From Paraprevotella clara YIT 11840 (lineage in GTDB: Bacteria > Bacteroidota > Bacteroidia > Bacteroidales > Bacteroidaceae): a stretch of DNA of 64,000 nt. The stretch lies in assembly GCF_000233955.1 (NCBI RefSeq), contig NZ_JH376642.1, positions 1 through 64,000 of the forward strand, in the 5' to 3' direction. The position numbers and the translations under genes were made by a program. Under the pieces are notes generated by a model, which saw only the letters and a list, made by a program, of their open reading frames with translations, ran no database searches and was not told the DNA's origin. Positions 1 through 8,598 of the stretch are shown one piece after another; position 1 is the first letter of the stretch; every line of letters begins with the position of its first letter.

Positions 1-1056
1 GTCCTGCGTAACATCATGCGCAACTTTTATAGTCTGCTCAAAGCCTGTGACCCTTACCTGCGTTTCGTGTTCCTTACTGGAATCACCAAGTTCTCGCAGC
101 TCAGTATCTTCAGCGAACTGAACAACATTAAAAACATCAGCATGTTGCCGGAATACGCCGCCATCTGCGGTATCACAGAAGAGGAAATGGCCACCCAAAT
201 GGACGAGGACTTGGACATTTTGGCCGGACGGATGGGCATAAGCCGCGAAAAGACCGTGCAGAAACTCAAGGACAATTACGACGGTTACCATTTCACTTGG
301 CCTTCACCGGACATCTATAACCCATTCAGCCTGCTGAACGCTTTTGCTGACGGGCGGTTGGATTCTTATTGGTTCGGCAGTGGTACACCCACTTACCTTA
401 TCGAAATGTTGAAGAAGTACGGTGTGCAGCCCCAACAAATCGGAGGACGGAAAGCTATGGCGGAATCTTTCGATGCCCCGACGGAACGCATGACGGACAT
501 CGCCCCGTTGCTCTATCAAAGCGGTTACGTCACCATCAAGGGGTATTCCCCCGTCACGCAGCTCTACACGTTGGACATCCCCAACAAGGAGGTGCGCATC
601 GGACTGATGAAAAGCCTTTTGCCCGGCTATTTAGACCGCCGCACGACCGACGGATTGACCACCGTGGCCTTGCTCTATGAAGCCATTTACGAGGAACGAT
701 TGGACGACGCATTGCGGTTGTTGCAAACGTTCCTTTCCACTGTTCCTTACTGCGACCGTACGGATTACGAAGGCCACTACCAACAGATGCTCTACATCAT
801 CTTCAGTCTTTTGGGTATCTATGTGGATGTGGAAGTACGTACCCCAAGTGGGCGGGTGGACATGGTGATGCGCACGGCCACCACGCTCTACGTCGTGGAA
901 CTGAAACTGAACCAATCCGCCGAGGCTGCCATGCAACAGATCGACTTGAAGAACTATCCCGAACGCTTTGCCCTGTGTGGCTTGCCCGTGGTGAAGGTCG
1001 GAATCAACTTTGACATGGAACGGCACACCCTGAAGGATTGGATGATTACGAGATAA
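1..1056 (+). CDS. AAA-ATPase-like / PD-(D/E)XK nuclease-domain protein, 5'-truncated
   Basis: The reading frame is open from base 1, so the start codon and the N-terminal ATPase part lie outside the window; an internal ATG at 16 is not the real start. What remains resembles the second half of the large Bacteroidales family that joins an AAA-ATPase-like domain to a C-terminal DUF1703 PD-(D/E)XK domain. Seen: a YNPFSLLNAF stretch and SGTPTYLIEML typical of the middle of the family, then near the C-terminus GRVDMVM followed by YVVELKLNQ, which matches the D...ExK pattern of a nuclease fold. The family is present in many paralogous copies in Bacteroides; its role is not established (a defence or mobile-element link has been suggested by inference only). 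Confidence 0.8.
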   Translation, partial: VLRNIMRNFYSLLKACDPYLRFVFLTGITKFSQLSIFSELNNIKNISMLPEYAAICGITEEEMATQMDEDLDILAGRMGISREKTVQKLKDNYDGYHFTWPSPDIYNPFSLLNAFADGRLDSYWFGSGTPTYLIEMLKKYGVQPQQIGGRKAMAESFDAPTERMTDIAPLLYQSGYVTIKGYSPVTQLYTLDIPNKEVRIGLMKSLLPGYLDRRTTDGLTTVALLYEAIYEERLDDALRLLQTFLSTVPYCDRTDYEGHYQQMLYIIFSLLGIYVDVEVRTPSGRVDMVMRTATTLYVVELKLNQSAEAAMQQIDLKNYPERFALCGLPVVKVGINFDMERHTLKDWMITR

Positions 1057-1080
1057 AATACACTCAACCCTAAGAGTTTG

Positions 1081-1379
1081 CAAAAATATCCTTCATCCTT
1101 CAGGATATGTGGTAAATATCTATTATATAACATATTACGGGCTGAAAGATGAAATGCTCATCTTTCAGTTCCCTTTCATGGCTGAGAGCCGTCAAACGCT
1201 CTGCGCCAAACGATTTTCCAATTTAAGCCAAACAATTTTTCATTCTCAGCCGAATGATTTTCCGTTCTCTTCCCTGCGGAATGAAGCTTGGCTGAAAGAT
1301 GCCTGAAACATCCTTCAGGTCGTAACTTCAAAATAATGAGCGGATTGACATGCATCCTGAAAGATGAAGGATATTTTTG
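1081..1379. repeat. MITE-like element with 26-bp terminal inverted repeats
   Basis: Bases 1081-1106 and 1354-1379 are inverted copies of one another with a single mismatch (CAAAAATATCC at the left end, GGATATTTTTG at the right). Inside, 1142-1152 and 1158-1168 form a perfect 11-bp hairpin, and the word CTGAAAGATG recurs at 1142, 1292 and, with one shift of context, 1357. No credible ORF is present; a 65-codon frame at 1109-1306 reads through the repeats. The structure suggests a small non-autonomous element or a structured intergenic RNA. No clear target-site duplication is visible. The gene-free stretch 1057-1519 otherwise holds only the leader of the next gene. Confidence 0.55.
1205..1270. 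repeat. Three tandem degenerate 22-bp repeats
   Basis: Units begin at 1205, 1227 and 1249 and share the pattern GCCAAACGATTTTTCATTCT with a few changes each. A further half-unit (GCGGAATGA) follows near 1276. The same unit, in other orientation, occurs at 40383-40460 and about 54488-54545, so this is one member of a dispersed intergenic family. No spacers separate the units, so it is not a CRISPR array. Confidence 0.6.
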
Positions 1380-1465
1380 GAAAAATCCTGTGTAGGACCA
1401 TTACAACTAACAATATTTGAAAACCAATTCCATTTTTTGACTTATTTAAGAGGAAACTACTAAGG

Positions 1466-1473
1466 TAGGTTTG
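1466..1473 (+). promoter_or_regulatory. Possible -7 promoter element of the polysaccharide locus
   Basis: TAGGTTTG fits the Bacteroidota -7 consensus TAnnTTTG and lies 46 bp before the ATG at 1520. The nearest TTTG upstream (1436-1439) is 26 bp away, longer than the usual 19-21 bp, so the -33 part is not convincing. No invertible-promoter repeats and no UpxY/UpxZ-type regulator genes, which head many Bacteroides capsule loci, are seen. Confidence 0.3.
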
Positions 1474-1519
1474 TTTCCATATACCCTACGTCAGAAATGG
1501 ATGCTAACACTATAATCAA

Positions 1520-2770
1520 ATGGATAAGGATATGAAAATAGCCGTAGCCGGTACAGGTTACGTCGGGCTTAGTATCGCCACACTTTTAAGTCAGCACCAC
1601 CAAGTAACGGCCGTAGATGTCATCCCCGAAAAGGTGGACTTGATTAACCTAAGGAAGTCACCCATTCAGGACGAATACATTGAGAAGTATCTGGCCGAAA
1701 AGGAACTGAACCTGACCGCCACGCTCGACGGAGCTAAAGCCTATGCCGATGCGGATTTCGTGGTCATCGCCGCACCGACAAACTACGACCCGGTGAAGAA
1801 CTACTTCGATACCAGCCACGTGGAGGAAGTCATCGAATTAGTGAAGAAAGTCAATCCCCATGCGGTCATGGTCATCAAGAGCACCATTCCCGTGGGGTAT
1901 ACGGAAAGCGTACGCAAAAAGTTGGGTACGGAAAACGTCATCTTCTCGCCCGAATTCCTGCGCGAGAGCAAAGCCCTGTACGACAACCTCTACCCCAGCC
2001 GTATCATCGTGGGCCGCCCCGAAGGAGACACCCGGTTGAACAAAGCCGCACACGACTTTGCCACCCTCCTGCAAGAAGGGGCAATTAAAAAGGACATCGA
2101 CACGCTGTTCATGGGACTGACCGAAGCCGAGGCCGTGAAACTCTTTGCCAACACCTACCTGGCCTTGCGGGTATCCTACTTCAACGAACTGGACACGTAC
2201 GCCGAAATGAAGGGGCTGGACACGAAAGCCATCATCGACGGTGTGAGCCTCGACCCACGCATCGGGAGCCATTACAACAACCCCTCGTTCGGTTACGGCG
2301 GCTACTGCCTGCCCAAAGACACCAAGCAACTGTTGGCCAACTATCAAGACGTCCCGGAAAACCTCATCGAGGCCATAGTGGAAAGCAACCGCACGCGCAA
2401 GGATTTCATTGCCGACCGCGTACTGCACACGGCCGGTTACTACGACTATTACAACCGTGGAGACTTCAATCCTTCCGAAGAGCGGAAATGCGTCATCGGC
2501 GTATACCGCCTGACGATGAAATCGAACTCGGACAACTTCCGCCAATCGAGCATCCAAGGCGTGATGAAGCGCATCAAGGCCAAAGGTGCGGAGATCGTCA
2601 TCTATGAACCCACGTTAGAAGATGGCAGCACGTTCTTCGGCAGCAAGGTGGTGAATGACTTGGATGCTTTCAAGAGCCAAAGCCATGCCATCATTGCCAA
2701 TCGGTATGATGCTTGCCTGGATGATGTGGAGGAAAAGGTTTATACGAGGGATATTTTCAGGAGGGATTGA
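1520..2770 (+). CDS. ugd: UDP-glucose 6-dehydrogenase family nucleotide-sugar dehydrogenase
   Basis: Predicted to oxidise UDP-glucose to UDP-glucuronate with two NAD+, supplying an acidic sugar for the polysaccharide locus that follows. Seen: an N-terminal Rossmann motif GTGYVG at residues 11-16, VIKSTIPVG and FSPEFLRES motifs of the family, and the catalytic cysteine in GGYCLPKD at Cys263. Length (416 aa) is normal for bacterial Ugd. A second Met at codon 5 is an alternative start. Base composition matches the GC-richer chromosome rather than the AT-rich genes that follow, so it may be the fixed edge of the locus. UDP-ManNAc or GDP-mannose dehydrogenase is less likely, since the gene aligns best by eye with the short Ugd type. 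Confidence 0.88.
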   Translation: MDKDMKIAVAGTGYVGLSIATLLSQHHQVTAVDVIPEKVDLINLRKSPIQDEYIEKYLAEKELNLTATLDGAKAYADADFVVIAAPTNYDPVKNYFDTSHVEEVIELVKKVNPHAVMVIKSTIPVGYTESVRKKLGTENVIFSPEFLRESKALYDNLYPSRIIVGRPEGDTRLNKAAHDFATLLQEGAIKKDIDTLFMGLTEAEAVKLFANTYLALRVSYFNELDTYAEMKGLDTKAIIDGVSLDPRIGSHYNNPSFGYGGYCLPKDTKQLLANYQDVPENLIEAIVESNRTRKDFIADRVLHTAGYYDYYNRGDFNPSEERKCVIGVYRLTMKSNSDNFRQSSIQGVMKRIKAKGAEIVIYEPTLEDGSTFFGSKVVNDLDAFKSQSHAIIANRYDACLDDVEEKVYTRDIFRRD

Positions 2771-2804
2771 TAATAAGATTTAAATAGAATAATTTACATT
2801 TTTG

Positions 2805-3413
2805 ATGCCTAAAAGAAATACAAATAGAATCTATAACGCTCTCTATAGATATTATATAGCCTATAATAGCATTTTGTGTAAAATCATAGTTCGTTTCAAA
2901 CTTTTATTTCAAGATGTTATTATAGGAAATGAATGTGTATTTTATGGAAATATGACATTTGAAGTAGGTAATGGTGGTAAGATGGTAATAGGAGATCGAT
3001 GTATTTTTCGTTCCAAGAAAACCTCAAACCGCATAGGGTTGAACCATAGATGTATTTTTTCCACAACCCCTGTAGATTCGTCTTGTGAGCTAAGAATCGG
3101 AAATGATTGTGGATTCAGTGGCACATCCATATGGTGTTTTAAAAAAATCATAATTGGAAATAACGTCCGTTGTGGTGCCAATTCTTTGATTATGGATGGA
3201 GATGCCCATTTTGAGGATGAGCGTACATCACCGCCCAAACCAATAATCATAGAAGATAATGTTTTTATAGGCGCAAATGTGGTTGTGAAAAAAGGAGTAA
3301 CAATCGGAAGGAATTCTGTTATTGGAATGAATAGTGTGGTGACCCATAGCGTTCCCGCTAATAGTATAGCGGTGGGAAATCCATGTCGTATTATTAAACA
3401 AATCTCTATTTAG
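2805..3413 (+). CDS. Hexapeptide-repeat (LbetaH) O-acyltransferase
   Basis: Left-handed beta-helix acyltransferase of the maltose/galactoside acetyltransferase-like group; it probably O-acetylates a sugar of the polysaccharide. Seen: repeating hexapeptides (VIGDRC, RIGNDC, IIGNNV, FIGANV, TIGRNS, VIGMNS) through residues about 60-185 and the C-terminal GNPCRIIK typical of the family. The ATG at 2805 is preferred over a TTG codon directly before it. The gene starts 34 bp after ugd and marks the change to AT-rich DNA. Acetyl-CoA as donor is a family inference; the acceptor is unknown. Confidence 0.8.
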   Translation: MPKRNTNRIYNALYRYYIAYNSILCKIIVRFKLLFQDVIIGNECVFYGNMTFEVGNGGKMVIGDRCIFRSKKTSNRIGLNHRCIFSTTPVDSSCELRIGNDCGFSGTSIWCFKKIIIGNNVRCGANSLIMDGDAHFEDERTSPPKPIIIEDNVFIGANVVVKKGVTIGRNSVIGMNSVVTHSVPANSIAVGNPCRIIKQISI

Positions 3414-3452
3414 TTTCCCGACAAAGTGATTCAAAAATGAAATCAAAATATA

Positions 3453-4994
3453 ATGTCTACAATATCAGGTAATAATAAACGAATAGCAAAGAACACAGTA
3501 TTCCTATATTTCAGAATGTTCGTGATGATGATAGTGTCACTATTTACCTCACGTGTCGTTTTGGATGTACTTGGAACCGAAGACTACGGTATTTACAATA
3601 TCATAGGAGGAGTGATTGTACTTTTTTCATTCCTCAATGCTGCCCTTAATGCTGCCACGCAACGATTCATTAATTTCAACCTCGGAAAGAATGACCTTAA
3701 ACAAGCCAACAGCGTATTCTGTATGAGCTTGAACGTATATGCCTTACTTAGCGTGGTAATTGTCATATTAGCTGAGACAATCGGATTATGTTTTGTCAAT
3801 ACCCAATTAAACATTCCGGAAGAAAGGATGGGGGCCGCCAACTGGGTGTATCAATGCACTATCTTGACCTTTATAATAAATCTCATCCGTATTCCTTATA
3901 ATGCCTCAATCCTTGCATACGAACGTATGGACTTTTATGCTTATACAAGTTTAGGAGAGGCCGTGTTGAAACTGTTGGTAGTGTATCTTTTGTACGTATC
4001 ATTCTACGATAAACTAATTGTATATGCCCTCCTTTATACTGTGGTACCTTTGTTGATTACAATAATCTATAAGTTATTTTGTATAAGGAACTTTGAAATT
4101 TGCCTTTACCGTAGGACATGGGACAAGCATATTTTTCAAGGTCTTTTTGGATTTACGGGTTGGTCGTTGTTCGGTAGCCTTGCCACGATGTCGGCCCAAC
4201 AAGGACTGAATATTCTTATTAACGTATTTTACGGTGTCACTGTCAATGCTGCTGTCGGAATAGCTAATCAAGTGTGTGGGACAGTAAACCAATTCGTAAG
4301 CAATTTCCAAATGGCCTTCCGTCCTCAAATTGTCAAGGATTATGCCGCAGGGGAATTTGATAGGTTTTACAGACTGATATTCAGCTCATCCAAGTTCTCT
4401 TTCTATTTGATGTTTTTGCTTACTTTACCCATTATGCTTACCATCGACACAATACTGTCAATATGGTTGGTGGATGTACCACAATATACGGCAATCTTTT
4501 GCCAACTTATTCTCATTATTCTAATAATAGAAGCCACAGCAGCACCTTTGTGGATGTCTGTAGAAGCAAAAGGAAATATAAGAAATTACCAGATATTGAT
4601 GTCCTGTGTGATTCTCCTGAATTTTCCTTTATCGTATATGGCATTAAATCTTGGTTTTCCAGTATATACCGTTTGGTGCATGAAGATTTTCGTTACGCTG
4701 TTGGTTTTTGCAACACGTTGTTGGTACATAAATAAAAAGCTTGGTTTTCCCTTAAAAGACTATTGCAAGGAGGTCTTGCTATCCATATTTATGGTATCAA
4801 TAATAGGGTTGCCCATTCCGCTAGTTATAAAAATGTCCATTGACGGTTTATGGGTAAACTTTATATCTGTCATTGTAACTTCCGTTTTGGTTGCCATCAT
4901 TGACATCTATATGATAGGACTCAATTCTTCGGAAAGACGAATTGTCAAAGACATCCTGCAAAAGAAAGTTCCATTCCTAAGCAAAAAACAATGA
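3453..4994 (+). CDS. Wzx-type polysaccharide flippase (MOP superfamily)
   Basis: Integral inner-membrane protein, 513 aa, with about 12-14 hydrophobic segments, starting with a short basic N-terminus (NKRIAKNTVFLYFRMF) and the VLGTEDYGIYNIIGG motif common to Bacteroidales O-antigen/capsule flippases. It would move undecaprenyl-PP-linked repeat units from the cytoplasmic to the periplasmic face. Its last 4 bp overlap the next gene (ATGA), indicating translational coupling. Together with the Wzy-like gene at 7274 it shows that the locus works by a Wzx/Wzy-dependent route. Confidence 0.88.
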   Translation: MSTISGNNKRIAKNTVFLYFRMFVMMIVSLFTSRVVLDVLGTEDYGIYNIIGGVIVLFSFLNAALNAATQRFINFNLGKNDLKQANSVFCMSLNVYALLSVVIVILAETIGLCFVNTQLNIPEERMGAANWVYQCTILTFIINLIRIPYNASILAYERMDFYAYTSLGEAVLKLLVVYLLYVSFYDKLIVYALLYTVVPLLITIIYKLFCIRNFEICLYRRTWDKHIFQGLFGFTGWSLFGSLATMSAQQGLNILINVFYGVTVNAAVGIANQVCGTVNQFVSNFQMAFRPQIVKDYAAGEFDRFYRLIFSSSKFSFYLMFLLTLPIMLTIDTILSIWLVDVPQYTAIFCQLILIILIIEATAAPLWMSVEAKGNIRNYQILMSCVILLNFPLSYMALNLGFPVYTVWCMKIFVTLLVFATRCWYINKKLGFPLKDYCKEVLLSIFMVSIIGLPIPLVIKMSIDGLWVNFISVIVTSVLVAIIDIYMIGLNSSERRIVKDILQKKVPFLSKKQ

Positions 4995-6235
4995 TAGATA
5001 TTTGTGAATATAGCCAATGTACAGGGTGTATGGCATGCCTTAATTCATGCTCTCACTCTGCTATAAACATTGAATTTGATGATGAAGGTTTTGAACGCCC
5101 ACACATAAATCAAGATTTATGTGTGGATTGTGGCTTATGCGTACAAGTTTGCCCTATCAACCATCCCCCAAAAGCCAATGAAGCCAAAAAAGCATTTAGT
5201 GGTTGGTCTCAAAATGAAACCGTTCGGATCTTGAGTTCGTCTGGTGGTGCTTTTACGGAAATATCACGGCATGTTTTGAGAGATGGCGGTGTGGTATTTG
5301 GATGTGCTTTGAATGATAAATTACAGGCACAACATATTTATGTTGAGACCTTAGATGGTTTGACTGAAAAGCTAAGCGGAAGTAAATATGTGCAGAGCCA
5401 TATTGGTGAGACATATAAGTTGGCGAAGGCATTTTTACAGCAAGGGCGAAAAGTATTATTCAGCGGTACACCATGCCAGATTGCAGGTCTAAAGAATGTC
5501 TTGCGAAAGGAGTATGACAACTTACTTACGGTCGATTTGATTTGCCATGGAGTTCCTTCACCCAAAGTTTTTGAAGACTACAAAAAGTACATACAACAAC
5601 GTGAAAACATGGAACTTACTTCCGTGAAATTCCGTTGTAAAAAATCCTCATGGATTTTTTTCAATATGACCTGTACAGGTCATATTGAAAAAACGGCTTC
5701 GCCGAAACTGTATGAAGGGTATTATTATGAAGACCCTTATATTCGTGGTTTCTTGCGTGATTATTTCCTACGTCCTTCATGTCACCATTGCCATTTTACG
5801 TCTACCAAACGCTATAGTGATTTCACCATAGCAGACTGGTGGGGATACCAAAAATCATCTGCCATTGACAAGGATTTTGCATACAAAGGTGTCAGTCTAT
5901 TGTTGGTAAATACGGATAAGGCATTAAAACTTTTACCTCATTTGAAAATGTACTTGCGTGAACGGACGATGGAAGATGCAAAACGTACGAACATTAGTTT
6001 GTCACACCCCTTTCCTTTTACTACGAAACGGGATTCTTTCTGGAAAGACTATAAGACAATACCATTCGACAAAATGGTAGAAAAGTACATGATGCCAGAA
6101 AAGGTGACATGGGATGTGAACTTGCGACAACACCATAAAAATACGGACTATTTATTGATAATAATCAGATTCTTGATGTTACCTCAAAGAATCTATAATA
6201 AAATTTCAAAACTATTGGCAAGGCATGAAAAGTGA
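4991..6235 (+). CDS. Ferredoxin-domain / coenzyme F420 hydrogenase beta-subunit-like protein
   Basis: Seen: two N-terminal [4Fe-4S] motifs, CxxCxxCxxxC at Cys10-Cys20 and Cys44-Cys54, followed by an F420 hydrogenase/dehydrogenase beta-subunit-like region (SSSGGAF, VLFSGTPCQIAGLK, VDLICHGVPSP, CHHCHF, IADWWG). Such proteins are regularly found beside polysaccharide pyruvyl transferases in bacterial surface-sugar loci, as here. Bacteroidota are not known to make F420, so FAD or FMN is the more likely cofactor (inference). A redox step on a sugar precursor is plausible but unproven. It overlaps the flippase by 4 bp and the next gene by 11 bp. Confidence 0.82.
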   Translation: MIDICEYSQCTGCMACLNSCSHSAINIEFDDEGFERPHINQDLCVDCGLCVQVCPINHPPKANEAKKAFSGWSQNETVRILSSSGGAFTEISRHVLRDGGVVFGCALNDKLQAQHIYVETLDGLTEKLSGSKYVQSHIGETYKLAKAFLQQGRKVLFSGTPCQIAGLKNVLRKEYDNLLTVDLICHGVPSPKVFEDYKKYIQQRENMELTSVKFRCKKSSWIFFNMTCTGHIEKTASPKLYEGYYYEDPYIRGFLRDYFLRPSCHHCHFTSTKRYSDFTIADWWGYQKSSAIDKDFAYKGVSLLLVNTDKALKLLPHLKMYLRERTMEDAKRTNISLSHPFPFTTKRDSFWKDYKTIPFDKMVEKYMMPEKVTWDVNLRQHHKNTDYLLIIIRFLMLPQRIYNKISKLLARHEK

Positions 6236-7277
6236 ATTGAAACGACTTCTGCAATTAATTGTTATTTTTTTCAAGGCTTTTTTTACTTTCAAGAAGAAAG
6301 TATGGCTATTCAGTGTCCCTTCCCATCCGAATTTGGGCGACCAGGCTCAATTAATGTGTACGGAGAAATGGATAAAGGAGAACTACAATGGATATAAAAT
6401 CATAGAAATGGAACATTTACTTTCACCATTCCCTCATTTTAATATGAAGGTGTTGGCACTAAACGTAGATTTCTGGCAACACATCATACTTAAAATGGTT
6501 ATCAGGAAAGATGATGTTTTTATAGGCCACAGCGGTTATTTTTTTGTGGATCACCATGGCGGATGGTATTCTTACGATTATCTTCTTCGATATTGGACAA
6601 ACAAGTTTATAATTCTTCCACAGACGGTGAATTTTTATGCTCCGGTAGTAAAACAACGTGTTTCAAAGGATTTTGGTAATAAGCGGAATCTTACGTTGTT
6701 ATGCCGTGATGAAGTCTCATACAATAATGCGAGGGGAATGTTGGGAACGACGAATCTTCTTTTATATCCAGACATCGTGACGAGTTTGATAGGAACTCGT
6801 GAGTATAAAAGCCTACGGAACGGTATCTTGTTCTGCATGCGAGATGATATAGAAGCATTTTATTCCCCGGCAGACATTGACGGTTTGATGCAACGTTTCG
6901 GCAATATAAGAAAGGAGAAAATAGACACTACGCTTCATATTTCAGAGAAAGAAATGAAACTTCACCGTGACCGACTTATAAACACGATGATTGAGAAAAT
7001 TTCTACTTTCGAGGTTGTTATAACGGATCGTTATCATGGAACCATCTTTTCCGCAATAGCAAGTACACCGGTTGTGGTAATCAATTCTGCCGACCATAAA
7101 TTAAGCAGTGGCGTGAAATGGTTTCCAAAAGAATTTGGATTGAATGTACAGTTTGCCAGTAATCTTGAAGAGGCTTTTCAAAAAGTTTCCTCTATACTTA
7201 AAAGAAAAGAACATTTAGACAATCCTCCGTATTTTAAGGAAAATTATTGGGATAAATTGTTTGAACGATTATTATGA
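6225..7277 (+). CDS. Polysaccharide pyruvyl transferase family protein
   Basis: Predicted to transfer pyruvate from phosphoenolpyruvate to a sugar to form a ketal, adding negative charge to the polysaccharide. Seen: the early HPNLGDQAQ motif (family consensus NxGDxA), a GHSGYFFVD segment, and the C-terminal ITDRYHG...AIASTPVVVIN stretch with the conserved Arg-His pair. 350 aa is normal. It overlaps the upstream ferredoxin-type gene by 11 bp and the polymerase gene by 4 bp, so the four genes 3453-8566 form a translationally coupled block. Confidence 0.87.
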   Translation: MKSELKRLLQLIVIFFKAFFTFKKKVWLFSVPSHPNLGDQAQLMCTEKWIKENYNGYKIIEMEHLLSPFPHFNMKVLALNVDFWQHIILKMVIRKDDVFIGHSGYFFVDHHGGWYSYDYLLRYWTNKFIILPQTVNFYAPVVKQRVSKDFGNKRNLTLLCRDEVSYNNARGMLGTTNLLLYPDIVTSLIGTREYKSLRNGILFCMRDDIEAFYSPADIDGLMQRFGNIRKEKIDTTLHISEKEMKLHRDRLINTMIEKISTFEVVITDRYHGTIFSAIASTPVVVINSADHKLSSGVKWFPKEFGLNVQFASNLEEAFQKVSSILKRKEHLDNPPYFKENYWDKLFERLL

Positions 7278-8566
7278 ATGGTTTTATTTCTCTTATTAAG
7301 TCGTTAAAGCCTTATAAGACAGAACACTGGATAATACTTTGCATACTACTGTATTCTTTTACTGGCGTATTGAAGTATTATATTCCAAGTGTATTTCTGA
7401 ATATCATTGTAACAATATGTGGTTCTGGTTTTATTATCATAATTCTCAAAAATAAAAAACATATTCATTTAAGAGGAATGACAAAAATAATTTATGCATT
7501 CCTTATCATGTGGAGTATATGCTTGACTTTCCACATGTTATTCATCGCTGATATACGCAGTACTTTTGTGGAATATCACGGGATAACCACTTGGATTCTA
7601 ACATATCTCGGTTCACCTTATTTTTTGCCCAATTTAATGCCTTTTATTTTATTGGTGATATATAAGTTATCTTATTTTGACTTTAAATATTTATGGAGGG
7701 TGATGTTATTACTTTGTATCCTGTATTTATTCTATTATCCTTTTGCTTTTTGGAACATGGTACATTATGACTGGTCATTTAATATGATTGGGGCAGAATG
7801 GGGAGAAAGTGGTACTTATGGCGATTTTATCACCAATAGTACCATGGGAATTGCATCATTGGCACCATCTGTCATCATGATTTACTTCAAAAGATATATA
7901 TCGTCTAAATATTTCAATTTCTTTTTTGTTGCATACATACTCAGCATACTTCTCCAATCTTTTATGGCAAGACGGGGAGGCTTGGTCATCTCTCTCACTT
8001 ACCTTGTTGCTGCTTGGTGCATGTATTCCCTGAATGATAAAACTACCTCAAAAATAAAAATGGTCGTAATGGCAATTGCCGTGGTTGCATTATGCTACGT
8101 ATTATTTAATAATATGGCAGATTCCCTTTTCGCTTCATTAATTGAGCGAGGAACGGAAGACACCCGTGAAAGCGTAGAGCAGGGATTTTATGATGACATG
8201 AAATCCACAGAAGACTGGCTCTTCGGACGAGGGTGGTTTGGACAATATTATGAACCGGCCTTTGGCATTTACCGTTCTTCCATTGAAACAGGGTATCTGG
8301 CTTTAATCCTTCGGGGGGGATTCCTATATCTCTTACCATATGTAACCGTCCTCGCATTAAGTTTCTTCAATGGGTATTTCAGGTCAAAAAACTTGTTCTG
8401 TAAATCGTTCGCATTAATTTGCCTAATGCAAATAATCAGTTTATACCCTTTCGGGTGGCCTGCATTTAATTTTTCCCATTTGATCATTTGGTTAGGAGTA
8501 AGCGTATGCAATTCATCATATATGAGAAAACTGACAGATAATGAAGTTACAAAACTATGTTTTTAA
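7274..8566 (+). CDS. Wzy-like O-antigen/capsule polymerase
   Basis: Strongly hydrophobic 430-aa protein with about 10-11 membrane segments and a long polar loop around residues 285-330 (RGTEDTRESVEQGF ... GRGWFGQYYEP), the layout of Wzy polymerases. Family members show little sequence identity, so the call rests on topology, the R...ES/GRG-type periplasmic loop, and its place beside a Wzx flippase. It would link repeat units on the periplasmic side of the inner membrane. An O-antigen ligase (WaaL) has a similar topology and cannot be excluded. Confidence 0.72.
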   Translation: MNGFISLIKSLKPYKTEHWIILCILLYSFTGVLKYYIPSVFLNIIVTICGSGFIIIILKNKKHIHLRGMTKIIYAFLIMWSICLTFHMLFIADIRSTFVEYHGITTWILTYLGSPYFLPNLMPFILLVIYKLSYFDFKYLWRVMLLLCILYLFYYPFAFWNMVHYDWSFNMIGAEWGESGTYGDFITNSTMGIASLAPSVIMIYFKRYISSKYFNFFFVAYILSILLQSFMARRGGLVISLTYLVAAWCMYSLNDKTTSKIKMVVMAIAVVALCYVLFNNMADSLFASLIERGTEDTRESVEQGFYDDMKSTEDWLFGRGWFGQYYEPAFGIYRSSIETGYLALILRGGFLYLLPYVTVLALSFFNGYFRSKNLFCKSFALICLMQIISLYPFGWPAFNFSHLIIWLGVSVCNSSYMRKLTDNEVTKLCF

Positions 8567-8598
8567 TATATCATACCAGAATTATAATGTTATAAATA

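Noticed and set aside
1205-1270. Possible CRISPR array
   Set aside because: The 22-bp units are directly adjacent with no spacers, are degenerate, and no cas gene is in the window.
1109-1306. 65-codon frame between the AAA-ATPase-like gene and ugd
   Set aside because: It runs through the 22-bp repeats and the inverted-repeat element, so its sequence is explained by them.
1440-1520. Invertible capsule promoter
   Set aside because: No pair of inverted repeats of the kind recognised by Mpi-type invertases flanks the region before ugd, and no invertase gene is nearby.
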